A DNA stretch of 64,000 nucleotides from Aphelocoma coerulescens (GCF_041296385.1 NC_091013.1:72498563-72562562), one strand, 5' to 3'. Counted from the stretch's first letter, positions 39,861 through 52,364 are shown. A program made the numbers and translations. Notes: generated from the letters alone by a model not told the origin.

Positions 39861-42800
39861 CTGGAGAGAAGCGAGAGTCAGCCTGGGCCCGCCCGGCCGC
39901 CCTCTCGGGCTGCGGGGACCACGACCCGGGATCCCTGCGCGGCGCGGAGGATACGCGGGGGGAAGCAGGTGGGGTGAGGAGGAGGCCTCGGGGAGCTCTC
40001 CGGCTGGGCACAGTGAGGTGGTGCTGCTGGCAGCAGTCGCCACTGCTGTTATGTTATTTTACAATAACCTAATATTTTTTAACAATGATTTGGATGAGGT
40101 TTTCAGGAAAGCGCCGTCTCTGGAGCCGAGGGAGAAACTCACGTGCCACTGTTTGTGTGACACTGAAAGCTCAGAAGGGCTCCCGGATCCAGGGCTGCAA
40201 TTGCTCAGGTTCGTGTTAAAATTAAATAAAAATCTTTAGAAATGTTAAAAAAAAGTTAAAAAAAAAACAAAAAAGAAAAAAACTCCACCACACACACAAA
40301 CCAAAGCAAAATGGGAAAATGGAACCCCTCAAAAAAAACAAAAAACAAAACAAAACAAAACCCTCAAAAAAAAAAAAAAACCCAACGCAGGAAAAGATCC
40401 CGCTAAAGCAAAGCAATAATAATTACAATAATTAGTGAGCCTTCTGGGCCGGGAGGGGATTTGGACCGCAGCCGCTCCATTTTGCCAAGCTGATGAAATC
40501 TTGGGTTTCTTGTTGCCGTAAAAAGCGGCAGCAAGAGGGATCGCCGTTCCCAGCGCGGCCGCCGCAGTCCTGCGTGGGCACTGAGGCGCGGGTAGTACAG
40601 GCGGTCGCATCGAGAGGGGCCGGAGGTGGGCACGGAAACTCAGGGCCACCTTTGCCAGCGCCAGCGCCCCTCTGGGCATGCTTTTGGCGTTGATCTGTGG
40701 GGAACGGTGTGTTAAACAGCCAGAATGCAAAAATCATTTCAAGAGAGCTACGTGGGCTTTCTCACCCCTCATCTTCCTATTCCCATGATTCTGTATTTAT
40801 ATATACAATGATTGTAAATGTAAACCTATGTATAAAGCCTATATATGTATTTAAAATATATATTTAAATACACATGTAATGTTTACAAAGTGATATGTAT
40901 ACATCTATGTGCGTATATAAAGAAGTATTAAAATCAATGTATATATGTGTAAAAATGTTGGTAAATCTAAACCTATGTACATACCCGTTTGCATGAGTCT
41001 ATATCTGAAAAAAACCAACTTGTTCTGCTACTTTAAACTAAACTGGAGCCACCGGGAAGGCGGAACGCCCAGGGTCTGTCGGAGGGCCGAGGCCGGTCGG
41101 GCCCCCGGACAAGGCCGGCAAGCCCGGGGCACGGCGTGTGGCACCGGGCCGGGCTCGGCCGCGGCCTCTCTGGGCGCCTTTCCCCAGCAATAACAGAACA
41201 AAGCCCCGCAGCATCCATGGACGCCTAAATCCCAAGGGTTTCCATGGAAAATAAATCGTCGGGCCATATAGTTTGCCACAAACACAGTACGAAATACGCC
41301 GCGGTTTCGCTGTGGGCGCTCTGTCGCGCTCGGCACAGCGCGGTGCCCCTCTCTCCTCCTGCGGCGTGCTCCGGCAGGAACCCTGCCCACACATCACACC
41401 GACCGGGTCATGCACGGCCCCTGCCTGCTCCTCCCGGGAGGGCTGGGACAGCAGGCAAGAATTTTATGCTTCCACGGGAAAGTTTCGCTTTCCTGCTGGT
41501 TTTGTCATTCCTCGGGTACAGGAGAAAGAGAAAGAAAGAAAAAAAAAGTGTAGTTCAAAAGTTTGTCTTTATATTATTATGATTATTATTATTGTTATTC
41601 CCGAAATTCACTCAACTCAAGGAAAAAGATCTGGTTTTCTCTCTTTCTCTCCCCACCTTCCCCCCGGCACAATCCCTGCCGCCGTGTCCGCGGCCTGGGA
41701 CAGCATTCTCTTCTACCTTTGTGAGCGGATGCTCCTCTGGGGAGAATGGGGACCGCCACCTCTCCTTCCCTCCCCCCCGGCCTGCCTCATGCAATTCCCG
41801 AACTATTTCGTGGAGATTTTAATACTCCGGTCCTTTTTCCAACTGTCTATTTGAACAAAGCCATTAATATAATATTTGCCGTATAGGCGTGACGGAGGCG
41901 CAGGACACGATAACATTGTGCAGGCAGAGACAGAAATATTGTTGGGCAGCGGAACTTTCTGCCTAGATAGAGTTTCTTCCCCTCACTGGCAACTCTGTTT
42001 CGTTTGTGCATTGTTTTCCCTGCCCTGTTTTTTTTTCACTTGGAGAGTTTTTAGCAGTTGTGGCTAAAACCCGCCGGGGAGCAGGAGTGGGATAGAGGGG
42101 CCAGGAGGGGAGATGGGCTCTGCGCCGGGGAGAGCCGACAGGCAGCCGAGAGGGGCTCGGCGACTGCCCTGGGGGCTCGGAGGCTGCTCCCCGGCTGCAC
42201 AGTGGACGCAGGGACGCGGGGCAGCGGGGCTGTCCCCTGCCGCCAGCCCTGCCTGCCGCTTCCCCGCCCGCTCCACCTCGCAGGTGTCTCCGCGACCCGG
42301 CCCCCGCGCAGAGCTCACCGCGCCCGCGGGGACACCGTGCTGCCCGAGGAAGCAGCTCCCGGGAGGCGTCACAAAGTCCCGGCTTGGCCACAATTAGTTA
42401 ATTGGTGAAAAATAATTCGTTAATAATTGCTGAGGCGCAGGGAGCGTTGAGCCCGCCGGCGGGGACTGGAGTGCCGGCTCCCTCCCCAGTGTTCAACCCA
42501 ACACTAGCAGCCCCAGAGCAGTGGGTCTGGAGAGGCTGGCGAGGGGGAAACGACCCTCCAGGACCTCTCCACACTACATCCGAGCGGTGGGAGCAGTACC
42601 GGTGCAAGGGAGGGGTCCTGACCGCCGAGCGGGACAGAAGCAGGGGGGCGGAGGGATGCGGGGGGGCTTACCGGTCCACTGTCCCTTCCAGGCGTGAGAT
42701 TTGGTGGACTTCATCCAGGCGAAAGGCACCTGCACTCGGGGCTCCTCTACAGCTCCCGTGTCCGCCCCGTCTGTGAAAGGCAGAACGTCCTGGTGGGGAG

Positions 42801-43065
42801 GAGGAAGATGAGGGTGGTGGTGATGGTGGTGAAGGTGGGAGACCCCGGCATCCTCAGTGATGGGGGGCACCTCGTAAGGTGAAATGTCTGGCGGGCTGCC
42901 TTGCTCCAGAGCCCCTAAGGCGCTGGGATAAGGAGTCTGTTGCTGCCTGCCCATGTACAGGCAGGCGGGGGGGCTAGGGTTGTAGTCCTGCGCCTGGGCT
43001 CTCTGAAACGCACACGACTCCTTGTAGAGCTGCGCCGAGGCATAATACTGCTCCTCGGTGTTCAT
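39472..43065 (-). CDS. PDX1: PDX1, pancreatic and duodenal homeobox transcription factor
   Basis: A nuclear homeodomain activator needed for pancreas formation and insulin-gene expression, and the central ParaHox gene. Two coding exons on the minus strand, 43065-42672 and 39860-39472, join in frame (donor gtaagc, acceptor ctctccag) to 260 residues. Visible: a conserved N-terminus ([20 protein letters not shown]), [12 protein letters not shown], the activation-domain segment [20 protein letters not shown], a His-rich tract, the PBX-contact pentapeptide as FAWMK followed by [11 protein letters not shown], and a complete homeodomain ([20 protein letters not shown] to [20 protein letters not shown]) with Asn51 of WFQNRR kept. 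The C-terminal tail ([12 protein letters not shown] to [11 protein letters not shown]) is shorter than in human (283 aa) and lacks its Gly and Pro runs, but ends similarly. The start is the ATG at 43065 (gccATGa); upstream in-frame sequence is unlike the family. It converges with CDX2. Confidence 0.96.
40217..40385. repeat. A-rich low-complexity tract with (CAAAA)n
   Basis: Runs of A interrupted by single C or G, including 'caaaacaaaacaaaaccc'. It lies inside the PDX1 intron and is a slippage-type repeat; on the minus strand it is a T-rich tract about 500 bases upstream of the acceptor. Confidence 0.85.
42390..42432. promoter_or_regulatory. PDX1: TAAT-core cluster in the PDX1 intron
   Basis: Within about 40 bases there are at least five homeodomain-type cores (caattagttaattgg, then aataattcgttaataattg) in an otherwise CpG-rich surrounding. 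The abrupt change of composition suggests constraint. Binding by PDX1 itself or other pancreatic homeodomain factors is an inference. Confidence 0.45.
42672..43065 (-). CDS. PDX1: PDX1 exon 1
   Basis: 394 nt coding, 131 codons plus one base. It carries the N-terminal transactivation domain, the His-rich tract and the PBX-interaction motif ([10 protein letters not shown]). Donor 'gtaagc' on the minus strand directly after ACC G. Confidence 0.95.
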
Positions 43066-44160
43066 GGCGAGCGGGGCCAAGGGGGCTTCGCAGCTTAGGG
43101 ACACATAGGGCTGCTCTCGCTCCCGGAGCCCGGGATGCCTCTTTGACAGCTGGTGGCCCCGCCGGGCCCCACCGCCCTGCCCGGCTCCCGCCGCCTCCCC
43201 ATAGGCGCCTCTCCCCCACGTGAGCCCTCCCGCAACCCTCCGGGGCGGGGCGCGGCCGTAAGAGGCCACCTGGGGTGGCCCTGGTCCCGCAACCCCCTTC
43301 CTTCCCTTCAGCCTGGCCGGCCCCGGGACCCCCTACGCTTCTGCCGGGTGCTCCCTGCTTTGGAGTGAGGAGCCCCGCGGCGGTGAGCTTGTGGGGCCGG
43401 GCAAGGGCTCAGGGGATTGCGCCGATATGCGGAGCGCTCCGGGACGGATGGTCCTTAAACACATCTTTTCCCTGTCCCCCTCGTTTGCCCAGGAGCTGCT
43501 CATCCCCCAACGTCCCCCGGGCACGGAGAGGAAAACCCTCGGAGGGCCGGGGTAGACTCGGCTCCTGGAGGGGTTTAGCGACAGGGCACTTTTGGCTGCG
43601 AGGGCATCTCGCCTAGGGATGCGGGTGTCCAGGGACGGGAAGGGCGCTCCCTCGGGGGTACCCGTGCTCCGGAGCCCTGGGCGAAGGCCAACACCGGACG
43701 GTGGGGGACCACAATGCTATCGCCAGAGCGAGCGATAGGCAGCGGATTGTTTGTCCAAGGGGTAAATTTGGGAGCCTTCCCCGCGGCTTGGGCTGCAATG
43801 TGTTGACCCTCGGAGATAATGTGCTCCGAGCTGGTGCCGGTTGACTTGGTGACGAGGCTATGAGGAGGCGGAGAGCTACCGAAAGGGACAAAGATCATTT
43901 CCCTGCCTCCCTGCGCTCGGCCCGGCCGCCGCTCTCTCCTGCTCGGGTGCAGGCACGCTTCCTATCTGCCCGGCCCGCCTTCTCTCGCCGCCGCTTCCCC
44001 GACACCGGGGCTCCGGCCGCCGCCGTCTGGGCGCGCTCCCGCGGCTCCGCGCAGGGCGGGTGAAGGCGACCCGGGCCGGCCCGGCCTGGCCCGGTCCGGC
44101 TCGGCCAGTGGTGATGCACGCCCTGAGCGGCGAGGCAGGATGGGCCCGGTCCCTCGCTCC
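43066..44160 (-). promoter_or_regulatory. PDX1: PDX1 promoter CpG island
   Basis: The CpG-rich region upstream of the PDX1 start codon on the minus strand, with no TATA element seen near the expected start, as in mammalian PDX1. An E-box CACGTG is at 43217-43222, about 150 bases before the ATG. The palindromic E-box of the mammalian proximal promoter binds USF. The island fades into A+T-rich sequence at about 44200. Confidence 0.6.
43217..43222. promoter_or_regulatory. PDX1: CACGTG E-box, probable USF site of PDX1
   Basis: A perfect palindromic E-box in a C-rich context upstream of the PDX1 ATG. The mammalian PDX1 proximal promoter depends on a USF-bound E-box at a comparable position, so this is a good positional match. 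Occupancy is not shown by sequence. Confidence 0.55.
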
Positions 44161-44234
44161 TGCGCCCGGTTCCGTAGGATCGTAAACCCGCCCAGTCCAT
44201 TACACTTTGAGTTTCCGCTCTGAACTCACGCGGG

Positions 44235-44405
44235 TCCCCCATCTCCTAGAAAGCACGCTGAGCCTTTGATTCAATATTGAGCCATTAAGCGATTGCTTTC
44301 CCAAGCCATTTAACAGCAGCTCTTATGGATAAATAAACAAAAAAGGCTGTAAACCAATTATAGTGCGGATAGTGAAAAAGTATTTTATTAGCGGGAATTA
44401 CAGAT
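44235..44405. promoter_or_regulatory. PDX1: A+T-rich upstream block of PDX1 with FOX motif
   Basis: A sharply bounded A+T-rich block about 1.2 kb upstream of the PDX1 start, between CpG-rich segments. It contains 'ttgattcaatattgagcc', 'ccattaagcgattg', AAATAAACAAA at 44331-44341 (a FOX site, TTTGTTTATTT on the other strand), and 'aaccaattatag'. Mammalian PDX1 has upstream enhancer areas bound by FOXA2, HNF1A and PDX1; equivalence is inferred. Confidence 0.45.
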
Positions 44406-46185
44406 AGACATGGCTGCTCCTCGGGCTCCCTGCGCCCGCCACCCGCCCCCTCCATCCCCTGGCATTCCGGGCAGGGTACGCGGCCCGGCGGGGCTCGCAG
44501 AAAGTGTCCGGCCGGCGGGGATGCGCAGCCCCGTTCGTGGTGGTTCCCCCATCCGCTCCCGCGATGCCTCTATTCAGGTCCCTTCCAGGCACGAGTGTCT
44601 TTGATCCGGAGATGTCTTGTGCCCCGACCCCAGAGCAGCACCCACAGCCCCTTCCCCAGAGATCTGTTACCCGGAGCATTTACTACTCCGGCTTTTCCAT
44701 GGGGAACCGGTGCGGACAAACAAACCCGAGGCCATAAAACCCAGAGCAAATTGATTCATCTCCTGGGAGGACCATTACCCGGTGTCTTAATGCGGTCCTC
44801 TCTCTATAACGAACGTTTCTAAACAGAGCAAACACTTCACCCTCCAAAGCAAATGAATTTCGTATAATTTAGAGCTAATTCTCTTTCATTCTGCCTGCGT
44901 GGGCAGGCGATAAGGGCACGCTTTGCCGTTCTGACAACAAGGTGGCGAGCTGCAGTGCAGGAAAAGGGCCCCGCTGGGTATCCCGGCACTGGGGACCCCG
45001 GCCACGTCCTGGAGGTGGTGATGTCGGGCAGCCCCGGGTTCCCGGGGGAGGTGAGCCGGGCTGGAGCCAGAACCCGAGGATCACCTCTGCCTGCCTCTTC
45101 GACCTGGAATGCAATCACTGATACTTGGCTTGAGTCCTTCCACACCTGTGGGTTCCCAGGAGAAGCCTCTGAGCAGTGAACGGGTCCCACCGGAGTGGAA
45201 AACGATCCACTTGATGTGGAAAATGGGTGATGGAGGAGGCTGATGGGAATGATGTTAATGGCCAACGGCCCCGCTTGGCCCAGAACTGGGCTCTGCAGAC
45301 AAATGCGTCCCTAGAAGTGGTCTATATGCATCACCTGAGAGAGTTGCAGCAGGGTGTGCATATGAGATAAGACACCAAAACATTTTCTACTAATCTCCCA
45401 GAATTTTCTGCTCCAAGGATTTCCTGAGTGCTATGAATGTAATAGTCCTCAGCTGATTTTTCCACATTATAATTCTCCCCCGAAACTTTTTGTAAACATT
45501 TTACCTCCCACCACCTTGCAGCAAAGCGTTCCCCAGATTAATTGCTGCCGTGTGAGACACTGCTGACCCTGCATCTGACTGCACCTAAACAGTCTTAATT
45601 TTCCAACTAGAAGAGCCTTGAGATGTGTAGGCACAATGTAAGAAATTAAAAGGTGAATCCTTGCCTCTGGCTTATGTGTGGACTTTGAATGGTGAGTCCA
45701 GGTTCTCCTGTATATATGTTGTCATCTCCCTGCTGAGAGCCTCCCGTCTTTACTCCCCAAGTCTGGTTTTGGCAGGCTTGGAATGACAAGAGACTTGGCT
45801 ATCCTCAGTCTGGAGGCAAACACGTGCAGAAAAAATGGCTGATACAAACATCTTTATTCCCACTGACAGAGGTACAGTCAAGTCGTAACCATTGAAAACA
45901 GAGACAAGTAATGAACGTGTTGCACAGAGGAACAAATTAACAATGGATCTGGCAGATTTTCCCTCACCTTAAAGCCTGTCTGGATGTATGCAGCAGTTCA
46001 GCTGGAGGTCCTGTACTTTACCTTCTCTAGGAAGTTTTAAGCAGAAGTCTCATAACTTGGGGGTATTTACGGCTGGCATGTTTGTTAAATCACCCAACTT
46101 CATCCATGGAGCCGGAAAGCTCACACTTCCTAGTTGTGTCTGATGCATGGTCCCGAAGTCATTAATACAGTTGTAGTTCAGGCTG
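44406..46185. other. PDX1 upstream flank, no gene recognised
   Basis: CpG-moderate sequence to about 45100, then A+T-rich. No exon or RNA gene was recognised. Confidence 0.5.
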
Positions 46186-46412
46186 AGAACAGTCTCCAGA
46201 TTTTAATACCTCCAGAGGAGACTCCACAACCCCTCTGGGCAGTCTGTTTCAGTGTTCTGTTCCCCTGAAAGCAAGGGCAATTTTCCTCATATTCAAATGG
46301 AACTTCCTCTGTTTCAGTCTGTGCCTGTTGCCCCTTGTCTTGTCGCTGGGTGCCACCGAAAAGAGTCTGACCCCATCCTCTGTAACTCTCCTTGGAGATA
46401 TTTGTACACATA
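46186..46412 (-). mobile_element. CR1 LINE fragment
   Basis: Reads as the reverse complement of the CR1 3' region slightly internal to the end: 'ggagactccacaacccctct', 'gggcagtctgtttcagtgtt', 'ttcctcatattcaaatggaa', 'ccccttgtcttgtcgctggg' and 'ctgaccccatcctctg'. The outermost 3' repeat is missing. Confidence 0.88.
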
Positions 46413-48147
46413 AACAAAAGTTCTTATAGTAAGCTTGCTAGTCCAAGAGATTAGACAAAAATGAATCCATGATTCTGTACCAGTAATTAAAGGAGGATTG
46501 TGATAGCAACAGTGTTTAGAACAGCAGGTTGTAATTACTCTCAACACAAGCACAGGAGTTCACATATTCGAGCAGCAGTAACAAACACTTCAGGTACTCA
46601 GCTGCTGCCATCCTACAGTAGCATCACACAGTAACTGCACTGCGACACTTTAATTACCATATTAGATTCAAGTATGTTTTAAGGACTTGTTAAGATCTGA
46701 TCACATTCCTCTAGCCTGGTGTTTGTCTGACAGAGAAGAGACAATCTGCATGGTTAACTCTTATTCCATATTATATGAAGCCTCAAACTTTGCAATATAA
46801 TACAAATCTCTGAATGGCCAGGGGTTTGGGAAGAAAAGTCACATGCTTAATGTCCTATCTATGTGGTTTTAAGATGTATGCCAACATACAAAACATGTCT
46901 CTTGAAATTCAAGGGCATTTGTAATATTCCCACCCTAAATGGTTAATACAGGGGTTTGATGTGAGTCACTGTACTTTGGAAGTCTTCCCCAGTAGTGTCT
47001 GACAGACATCACTGCAGGCTACCGAGACCAGTGAAATGCAAAACCATCTGGATGCAGTATTAGGTTTTTTTTTTTTTTTCCCTAGAAAAGGTGGCAGGAG
47101 CAGTTTGTTTGCCTTTCAACGCAAATAATTTGTGAACCCCTACTCAATTAGCTCCCTTTCCTATTATAACTGATGACAATTTTATCATTCCTCCCAGCAC
47201 CCTGAGTGTCTAATTAGACTGTAAAATAGTAAGGAGTATAGTTCAGTCACACTTCCTAAAGTAATCTGGTTTGATTTTCTCTATCTGTATAATATTTAAC
47301 AACTTCTTAGTGCTCAAACCCTTTTCTGGAATCCACTTTTAGACAAAAAAGAAGTACTGAAGGTGAGTGGAGCATATTCACAATAATCTCTTTTTCGCTT
47401 TCATCTGTGCTCAAACCAACATGGGAAAACTCTATCCATGGCAAGGGACCACAGTGGGAGAAGCTGACTGGGAAACAGAGCTTTCCCAGGGATTGATTTT
47501 TAACCCCCCACCATGGCTGTATCTAGCAGAAAGGTAACCTTTCACAAAGCTGGTTAATAATCAATAACCATGTGAAAACAAATCTGTCTTTCCCTCTTAG
47601 AGCTAACGATAAAAATGAGAGCACAAACTATTCCACCTGCCCTAAACTAAGACTGGTTCATCAGCTTTTTTTTTGGCAAGGAGCTTTTTTAGGCCTCTGA
47701 GCGATTCAGCATTGGCACACGGCAGCTTCAGTTTGCTCTTCCCACCACACATCAGCTTCTTCACACTGCAGGTGTGAGAGAAGAGAGCTTGAGCTGCAGG
47801 AAGACATGTTTATGCAACCATTTTAAATAAGACCTTGCCCAGGAAATATATAGGGAATTTGCCTTGGGAAGGCTGAGAACAGTAGAGTCTTTTATACATG
47901 TAGTCTCTTTTTACACTTTCTAATTTATACCTTTGAATTTTTTTCCCATCTTCCCCAAAATTTATCATTTCATTATCACCAGGGAAGCACAATTTCATTG
48001 TCTTGTAAGAAGAGTTGAGGAATTTTGAATACTGTGAACCTTCCCGCTGAAAACACAGATGTTTCATATTTTTTGCCCCACACAGTTTTCTGTTTTCTAG
48101 TTCATGTTTATTATACCAGATAGGAGCAGAAAAAAGTCAATATGTGC
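46413..48147. other. Intergenic, A+T-rich
   Basis: No gene recognised. The stretch 47110-47290 (attagctccctttcctatta, gtctaattagactg) has several TAAT cores and may be conserved non-coding sequence. Confidence 0.4.
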
Positions 48148-48155
48148 CTATATAC

Positions 48156-48213
<58 letters not shown>
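48148..48213. repeat. (TA)n microsatellite
   Basis: About 66 bases of alternating T and A with a few C (tatacatatata at the left). A simple-sequence repeat with no coding meaning. Confidence 0.97.
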
Positions 48214-48217
<4 letters not shown>

Positions 48218-51200
48218 ATAAAGTTACAGCTAGAGGAATTCAGGGTAGAACCACCAGCCTGAAAGAACTTCTCCTCACATCTGCTGACTGCTTGATTTTT
48301 TCCCCTAGACCCCAGGCTCTTTGGGGCACATCAGGTTTGGGGCTCAGACAGAACCTGGCCACGCAGGTGGCACCTGGCAGTTCTCACCATAGTCCTCCCC
48401 TCTTGTTTGTCCATTGTAACTTTGCTGGACTTCAACTATTTGAGTTGAAATTTTCCATTCTGTATCTCTACCTCTCACCAAACATGTGGGGAAACTTTCC
48501 ATAAAATTGTTTGGACTGGAATGAAAGTGAAGCCAGGAAACCACACAACGCACAGTAGCTGCTCGTGTGGAGAGGGTGTGGAGTCATTGTCTCCTCTGCA
48601 AGGCTCTGAAAGCAAAAGGGATGATGTATGGCTGATCCCAAACAAGAGTAGAGGACAGGAATTGCTGACATCTGCAGACAGCTACCCTGCACAGATTTTT
48701 CCTGCTCTGTTTTCTTAGCTGCTGTGTTTCTTTGCTGGATTTAAGTATGTTAGAATTCCTGCTGGGATGTTGTCCCACAGCAATGTCTCTCCAGACCAAT
48801 CTCTCTGTGCAAAGCTGCCTACATTAAATCAAACTTTGAACTGCTGCACATCACACAGGTTCCACAGATACATCTTAAAACTTAGCAGCCAAGTCCTTTA
48901 TGTGTTCACAACAGTGAGCAGATCCCTGCTCTGGACCTCAGGACTCACTGTGTGGCAGTTGCGATATTGAGCCCTTCAGCTGAAAAGTTGGGAGCTATTC
49001 CTCATGCTCCATCCTCCAGCCCTGGGCATGGAGGAAGAAGGTGATTTATGCAAAAGACACATAAGGTGATCACCCATCAGAGAAAAGCATTTGAAGGTCC
49101 ACTCCCTCCTCCCTGCCCACAATGAAAAACATAGGTCTAGAGGCCAGGAGAGAGAGAGGGTGTGCCCTCACCATGCCTCTGCCCAAGTGGGAAGCAGGAC
49201 CCGGGCTGTGCTCCAGCAGGTCTGACCAAAGGGAGATGATATGACCTTGATGAATCTCTTGGGTTAAATTTTCCAGAATGGGTTTCCAGCTGCCAACACC
49301 TTGCTTTTCTGGGCAGCTGGTCTGCAGCAGCTCAAGGTACTCCCAAGAGAAGGGGAAGCTTTTGGGGAGTCTGGTTGTGAACACCCAATGACACAAGAAC
49401 TGGGCTCTGGAAGTGTCTTGACTCCCTCCAGTGCTGTCCACACAGGCTTTTCTTAGCTGGTCCAGTAGCACTTCTGAGCACTTCAAGTAGACACTAAGAA
49501 CTAGTGGAGACTTTTTATCCTTATGGCACTTGATCTAACATGGATTTCAGAAGGTATTTTATGTGGTTATGCAATGGCTGAAATCCATTTGAAAACCAAG
49601 GCACCAGATTTCATTCTTTCCTCCATAACTGATACCACATCATCTCTGGAGGTGCTGTGAACCTTTCAGACTCCACAGAGGCAAGTGCTAGGAAGAAATC
49701 CACAAGAAAACCCATCCCTCTGTCCTCTGAGCAGTAAATAAGTGTTGGACTCAATGACCTACAGAGGCAAAGTAGAACAAATTGAGCATTCTTTTAACTA
49801 AGTATGTCTATAATATATTGCAGATAAGAGAAGAGCCCTGGGAAGGAAGAGGAGGAGGGCAGCAGACAAAATGCCATGTCACAGTGTACACAGATGTGGC
49901 ATCAACTGAAGCTGTTCAGTCGGCTTCCTTGCTTGTAATTCCTTGCCTGTGTGATACACCTCAATGGGCCTAGTTCTTATGTTTATCCAACAAGGGAAGA
50001 GAAATGTATCCATCTACGCCTTACAGGCTCATTCAGTCATTAACACAGGTTGAATTCTAAATACTGAAATAGTGATACATTTTTTAAATTGAGACATCTG
50101 CCTTCTGAAAACTTTTTAGGACCTCTCATGTTTTCAAAAATGAAGGAAAAGTAACTAGAATTTTCTCACAGATAACTCACTAAGACAAAAGTAAGTGGAG
50201 ACAATTAAATAATACAGATTTTTCACTTGCTCAGTAGCAATGACCACCAGTTTCCTTTGTATATAAAATAATATAAATATTTCCTGTGCAGTGTAACATC
50301 TCTTAGCTTTGCTTATTTATTTATAATATACTGTTTTAAGTGCAATTTAGACATATTAAGGATCCACGTAGCTTTGAATGTTTCCACTTATCTGCAAAAC
50401 TCCTCTGCTTGCCTTTCTTGCCCCTTGCCTTGCCTTCTGCCACTTTCTTTCACTCACTTCCACTTTCTTTTTCTCTATTTAAATCTTCTTAATTATATTT
50501 CCATCTAGTATTTCCAAATCCCTTAATTATATATAAATTTCCTTATTTTGTATACTACTTCTGTTCGGTATTTATATATTTATTTCTGTAGAAGACTTGC
50601 AATTCAACTCCAGCTTAAGTTCATAAAGCTGTAATTTAAACCCACAGTTACATTGCAGACTAGAAAAAAAATCACTATCTTTATGAAGCAATGATGAACT
50701 GTACACACATAATGGGTATAGATTTGCACATTTAATTGAAAACTTGACTTGATTTTATTCTCTGAATGATGCATGTAGATTTTATCGGTCCTTACCTGCA
50801 CACTGGAAAGCACATTGTCAATGCTTGAAATGATTTTATGTACTTGAACAGCACCTGATTTAATGCATCAGCTGACAAGGACAAAGACATTGATTAAATG
50901 TCCTGTCACAGGTGTCCAAAAGGCTGGAAAAGGTTGTCCCCTCAAAATAACCACTGAAACTTCACCCAGTAATCATTAACTCAGTATTTGGTCCAAGCTT
51001 TGGGAATAACAGGAGGCTTTAAAAAGCAGCAGTCAGAAAACACTCGGTGTGGCTTAGGAGACTATTTGGTCTTGTAGTACATTAAGGGAGAGTCGAATGG
51101 TCAGAGTCTCTCCTGACTGGTAAGAAATGCTCTGGGCATTTGATCCTTGGAAGGGCACCTCTGGACTCGGCCCTTGGCGAGCAGGTAGAGAGCCCAAGGG

Positions 51201-52364
51201 TGCACGGTGAGCACAGAGTGCTTGCAAGGGAATTGTGAGACACTTGGTATTCTCAGCTTGTTTCAGTTTGTAAAAGCTCTGGGTGGCCTGCACTGACCAT
51301 TGACAAAGTTGGTGTCTGCATTGCCAAGGAGCAGATGAATGCTTCAGCCTTAAAGCACTGCTTGGTGGGCTACAACACAGCAACACCCAGCCACTGGCTT
51401 TCTAGTCAGGCATGACCATTAGATCTTTTGACTTGAGGCAGTTCTCCTATATTGCATCTACAACAGTTTTTCACAGTCAATAAAATCCACGTGGCACTGC
51501 AGAAACCTTGGCGAGAATAATTTCATCATAGCAGCTGAAGGAAGTGAGACATCACCTTGTAGCAAAGAAGCTTTCAGAAGCCCCACAGCCATCTGGGCCA
51601 TATGGTCCTATCACTAGCTCAAACTAGAAGATGACCTCCTCTTGGAGTAATATGCAGTCCAAAGATCCAGAGCAGACCAACACAGGCAAAGGCTCAAGGG
51701 TAGGAAGGAACCTGTCCCAAGAAATAAACCCAGGAAAAGGCTCCAGGTCTCCAATTCTTGTCTGGCGTCCTATGAAGCAATCACTTCCGGCTCCCCATTG
51801 TGGTTAGGAAACCTACAGTTTAATAAAAGAGTGCTACTGTTGCCAAAACCAGCCTCTTAACCTAAATGATCCTCTTGTGAACCTCAAATGAAATCAGCTG
51901 TGTTGTGCTCATCTGATTTGTGCAGCAGCACCATTAGTATGGTTGTCCAATTTACAGAGCAGCCAGGTTCTGGTTAACGGTGCTAGAGTGGGTAAGAAGG
52001 CAATTAGTGGTCTATTTCCTATGCACACCGGAGCAGAAACTTGTCCATAAAGAAAGTTCTTCTGGCAGGTGCAGCATGCTAAAAAGCTTTCACCTAAAAT
52101 TATATAGCCTGACAAACAATATAAAAAAGCAGATTGCCCAATAAACAAATAACATATCAGCCATTTATACAAAACCACAGTACTTAGACTCCTCAAGCTT
52201 GAAATGACTGTGTGTTTTTTCCCCATTAAAATGTTATTATGGGCTATGCATAAATTGTTTTAAATTCAGATTTGATATCACAGTGTTTTCAAAGCCTAGA
52301 TAGATTTAACACTTTTTCTAAGATGAAACATTAGCTCGGGGGGGAGATGTGGAATTAGGTCCAA
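48214..52364. other. Intergenic, no gene recognised
   Basis: A+T-rich at 50050-50620. A stretch at 49738-49770 (gtgttggactcaatgaccta) resembles part of a CR1 3' region but is too short to call. No exon or RNA gene was recognised. Confidence 0.45.

Larger units (their letters stand above)
39861..42671 (-). other. PDX1: PDX1 intron
   Basis: A single 2.8-kb intron between the activation domain and the homeodomain, the position typical of PDX1. It contains A-rich low-complexity sequence (about 40217-40385), a TA-rich stretch (40795-40985), CpG-rich segments (41040-41450 and 42060-42360), and a dense cluster of TAAT cores at 42390-42432. Confidence 0.85.
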
